From: Flavobacteriales bacterium
GTDB taxonomy: Bacteria; Bacteroidota; Bacteroidia; NS11-12g; UBA9320
DNA length: 64,000 nucleotides
Direction of reading: 5' to 3'
Assembly: GCA_020635355.1 (NCBI GenBank)
Contig: JACJZW010000001.1
Coordinates: 496,001-560,000, forward strand
Positions 63,085-64,000 of the stretch are shown here, piece by piece. Position numbers and translations under genes: made by a program. The notes below the pieces were generated by a model, which saw nothing but the letters and a program-made list of their open reading frames with translations, made no database searches and was not told the origin of the DNA. Each line of letters opens with the position of its first letter. Position 1 is the first letter of the stretch.

Positions 63085-63105
63085 GAAACGCGCGGCGAAT
63101 ATACG

Positions 63106-63780
63106 TCAATCCTGAGCCAAAATATCGGCCCATTGCTCCGGTGTATGGGCATTGGTAACCGCGTAATCACCTATTGACTCTCGCCTTAAACTTGTGAGAT
63201 AACCGCCACAGCCCAATGCTTTACCAAGGTCATTTGCCAGTGATCGGATGTAGGTTCCTTTACTGCATTGCACGTCAAAGAACAACTGACCGTCACGAAG
63301 ATCTGTAATGTCAAAATGATATACGGTCACTTCCCTGGATTTGATCTCAACCGCTTCACCCTTTCTCGCCTTTTTATAGGCCCGTTGTCCTCCAACTTTA
63401 ATAGCGGAAAAAATAGGCGGAGTTTGAACGATGGTACCACAAAATTGACCTAGTACTGAATCCACTACTTCCCGTGTAATTCCGGCTGGATCACCGGACA
63501 TTACCTCCTCTGTTTCGCCGTCATAGGAAGGCGTGGTAAATCCCAGTTTGATGGAACCTGTGTAGCGCTTTACTTGAGCTTGAATCTCATCAATCTCCTT
63601 GGTTTTTTTCCCCGTACAGAGGATTAATAAGCCGGTGGCCAGGGGATCCAGGGTGCCAGCATGTCCTACCTTCTTTGCCTTGGTAAGCCATTTCAGCTTT
63701 TTCACCACTTGAAAGGACGTCCACCCCAAGGGTTTATCCACCAACAATACCTCTCCGGCTTCAAAGTCAAATTGGGACAT
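63106..63780 (-). CDS. truB: tRNA pseudouridine-55 synthase TruB
   Basis: TruB forms pseudouridine 55 in the T loop of tRNAs. I use ATG 63780 ([23 protein letters not shown]; 224 aa) because the frame upstream to 63981 has no family match and would overlap the divergent gene. Catalytic Asp lies in [13 protein letters not shown] (about residue 50); [18 protein letters not shown] and [15 protein letters not shown] are further TruB motifs. It leads a minus-strand unit with ribF and the M23 peptidase and is divergent from the isomerase gene. Confidence 0.95.
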   Translation of the reverse strand: MSQFDFEAGEVLLVDKPLGWTSFQVVKKLKWLTKAKKVGHAGTLDPLATGLLILCTGKKTKEIDEIQAQVKRYTGSIKLGFTTPSYDGETEEVMSGDPAGITREVVDSVLGQFCGTIVQTPPIFSAIKVGGQRAYKKARKGEAVEIKSREVTVYHFDITDLRDGQLFFDVQCSKGTYIRSLANDLGKALGCGGYLTSLRRESIGDYAVTNAHTPEQWADILAQD

Positions 63781-63854
63781 GGGCGCAAAGAACGTCATTC
63801 TGTACAAACCTTTGTGGCACCAGAATGTTTCTAATGGACTGCAACCAATTAGGC

Positions 63855-63862
63855 TATCTTTG
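63855..63862 (+). promoter_or_regulatory. -7 promoter box of the isomerase gene
   Basis: TATCTTTG is an exact TAnnTTTG match. It ends only five bases before the TTG start codon at 63868, so the transcript may carry almost no leader. A TTTG at 63811 is too far to be the -33 element. Confidence 0.5.
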
Positions 63863-63867
63863 CACGA

Positions 63868-64000
63868 TTGAGCACAAACGAAACATCCCAACGAAAAGCC
63901 GATCACCTCGATCTGGCCTTTGAAGCTCAGGTAGCTCAAGCCGATCCTCGGTTTTACTATGAGCCGCTTTCCGGAAATCATCCCACAGAAACCTCCAGTC
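63868..64000 (+). CDS. fni: Type 2 isopentenyl-diphosphate isomerase, 5' part only
   Basis: The frame from TTG 63868 runs off the right edge with 44 codons. After a short polar N-terminus it reads QRKADHLDLAFEAQVAQ, ADPRFYYEPLSGNHP, the characteristic start of FMN-dependent type 2 IPP isomerases (R-K-x-D-H-x-x-x followed by F-Y-Y-E-P). The enzyme interconverts isopentenyl and dimethylallyl diphosphate in isoprenoid synthesis and needs FMN, NADPH and Mg. It is divergent from truB. Because only the beginning is visible, completeness cannot be judged. Confidence 0.8.
   Translation, partial: MSTNETSQRKADHLDLAFEAQVAQADPRFYYEPLSGNHPTETSS

Noticed and set aside
62143..63105. FMN riboswitch ahead of ribF
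   Set aside because: Only 21 bases separate truB and ribF, and no RFN-type conserved blocks are seen there or ahead of truB.

Overview
The window comes from a member of the Bacteroidota, most likely an aerobic, gliding-type lineage of the Flavobacteriales or a close relative. Support comes from type IX secretion C-terminal domains of both kinds (type A on the subtilase and the VCBS protein, type B on the 1612-residue PKD protein), gliding genes gldE and gldD in the mutY-ssb-gldE-gldD order, a SecA of about 1100 residues, promoters of the TTTG-N19-TAnnTTTG type, few Shine-Dalgarno sites, and a complete Na+-pumping NADH:quinone oxidoreductase. Base composition looks moderate and even apart from the intergenic repeats. 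No prophage, CRISPR array or rRNA operon was seen.

Layout. 1-3 kb: the 5' part of an OmpA-type outer-membrane protein, two orphan lipoproteins, a propeller-like secreted protein and tRNA-His. 3.3-6.3 kb: a large TPR protein, then a 0.5-kb repeat-filled gap. 6.8-12.8 kb: ppx, ppk, an outer-membrane-like protein, an O-antigen-ligase-like protein and a LysM/RlpA-like protein, all on the minus strand. 12.9-21.8 kb: NfeD, a GT9 glycosyltransferase, TerC, a MORN-variant protein, a lipoprotein, SecA and a SPOR protein. 21.9-27.1 kb: a geranylgeranyl-reductase-like flavoprotein, a complete IS3-family element sitting in a minisatellite, and a VCBS/T9SS protein. 27.1-36.1 kb: a carboxypeptidase-regulatory-like protein, murF, an unrecognised 692-residue secreted protein with a caspase-like C-terminus, trmH-type methyltransferase, mutS and a T9SS subtilase. 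36.1-37.8 kb: tRNA-Gly, tRNA-Leu, two truncated tRNA-Leu tails with inserted palindromes flanking a GIY-YIG gene, and a repeat field. 37.8-45.6 kb: giant PKD adhesin-like protein, mazG and a LytS/LytR-type two-component pair. 45.8-52.9 kb: nqrM, apbE and nqrFEDCBA. 53-64 kb: MFS transporter, a small terminator-capped gene, rlmH, rng, a 29-residue basic protein, TPR, HU, then mutY-ssb-gldE-gldD, and finally M23/LysM peptidase, ribF, truB and the start of a type 2 isopentenyl-diphosphate isomerase.

How the genes work together. ApbE attaches FMN to NqrB and NqrC, and NqrM assists assembly, so 45.8-52.9 kb is a self-contained module for building a sodium-motive respiratory complex. ppk and ppx make and degrade polyphosphate. 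SecA feeds the general secretion pathway used by the many signal-peptide and T9SS cargo proteins here. mutS, mutY and ssb are genome maintenance genes; rlmH, rng, truB, trmH-like and the small basic protein act on RNA or ribosomes.

The unusual part of the window is the intergenic DNA. Short word-like tandem repeats (CCCGAAT, TAGCTAATAGCCAG, GGTTCAAAGG, GTTATTC, GAATAGTGGACTAG) fill the gaps between transcription units, appear to have overwritten one start codon and one C-terminus, and host the IS. The tRNA-Leu/palindrome/GIY-YIG repeat at 36.5-37.1 kb is the best candidate for an undescribed small mobile unit.
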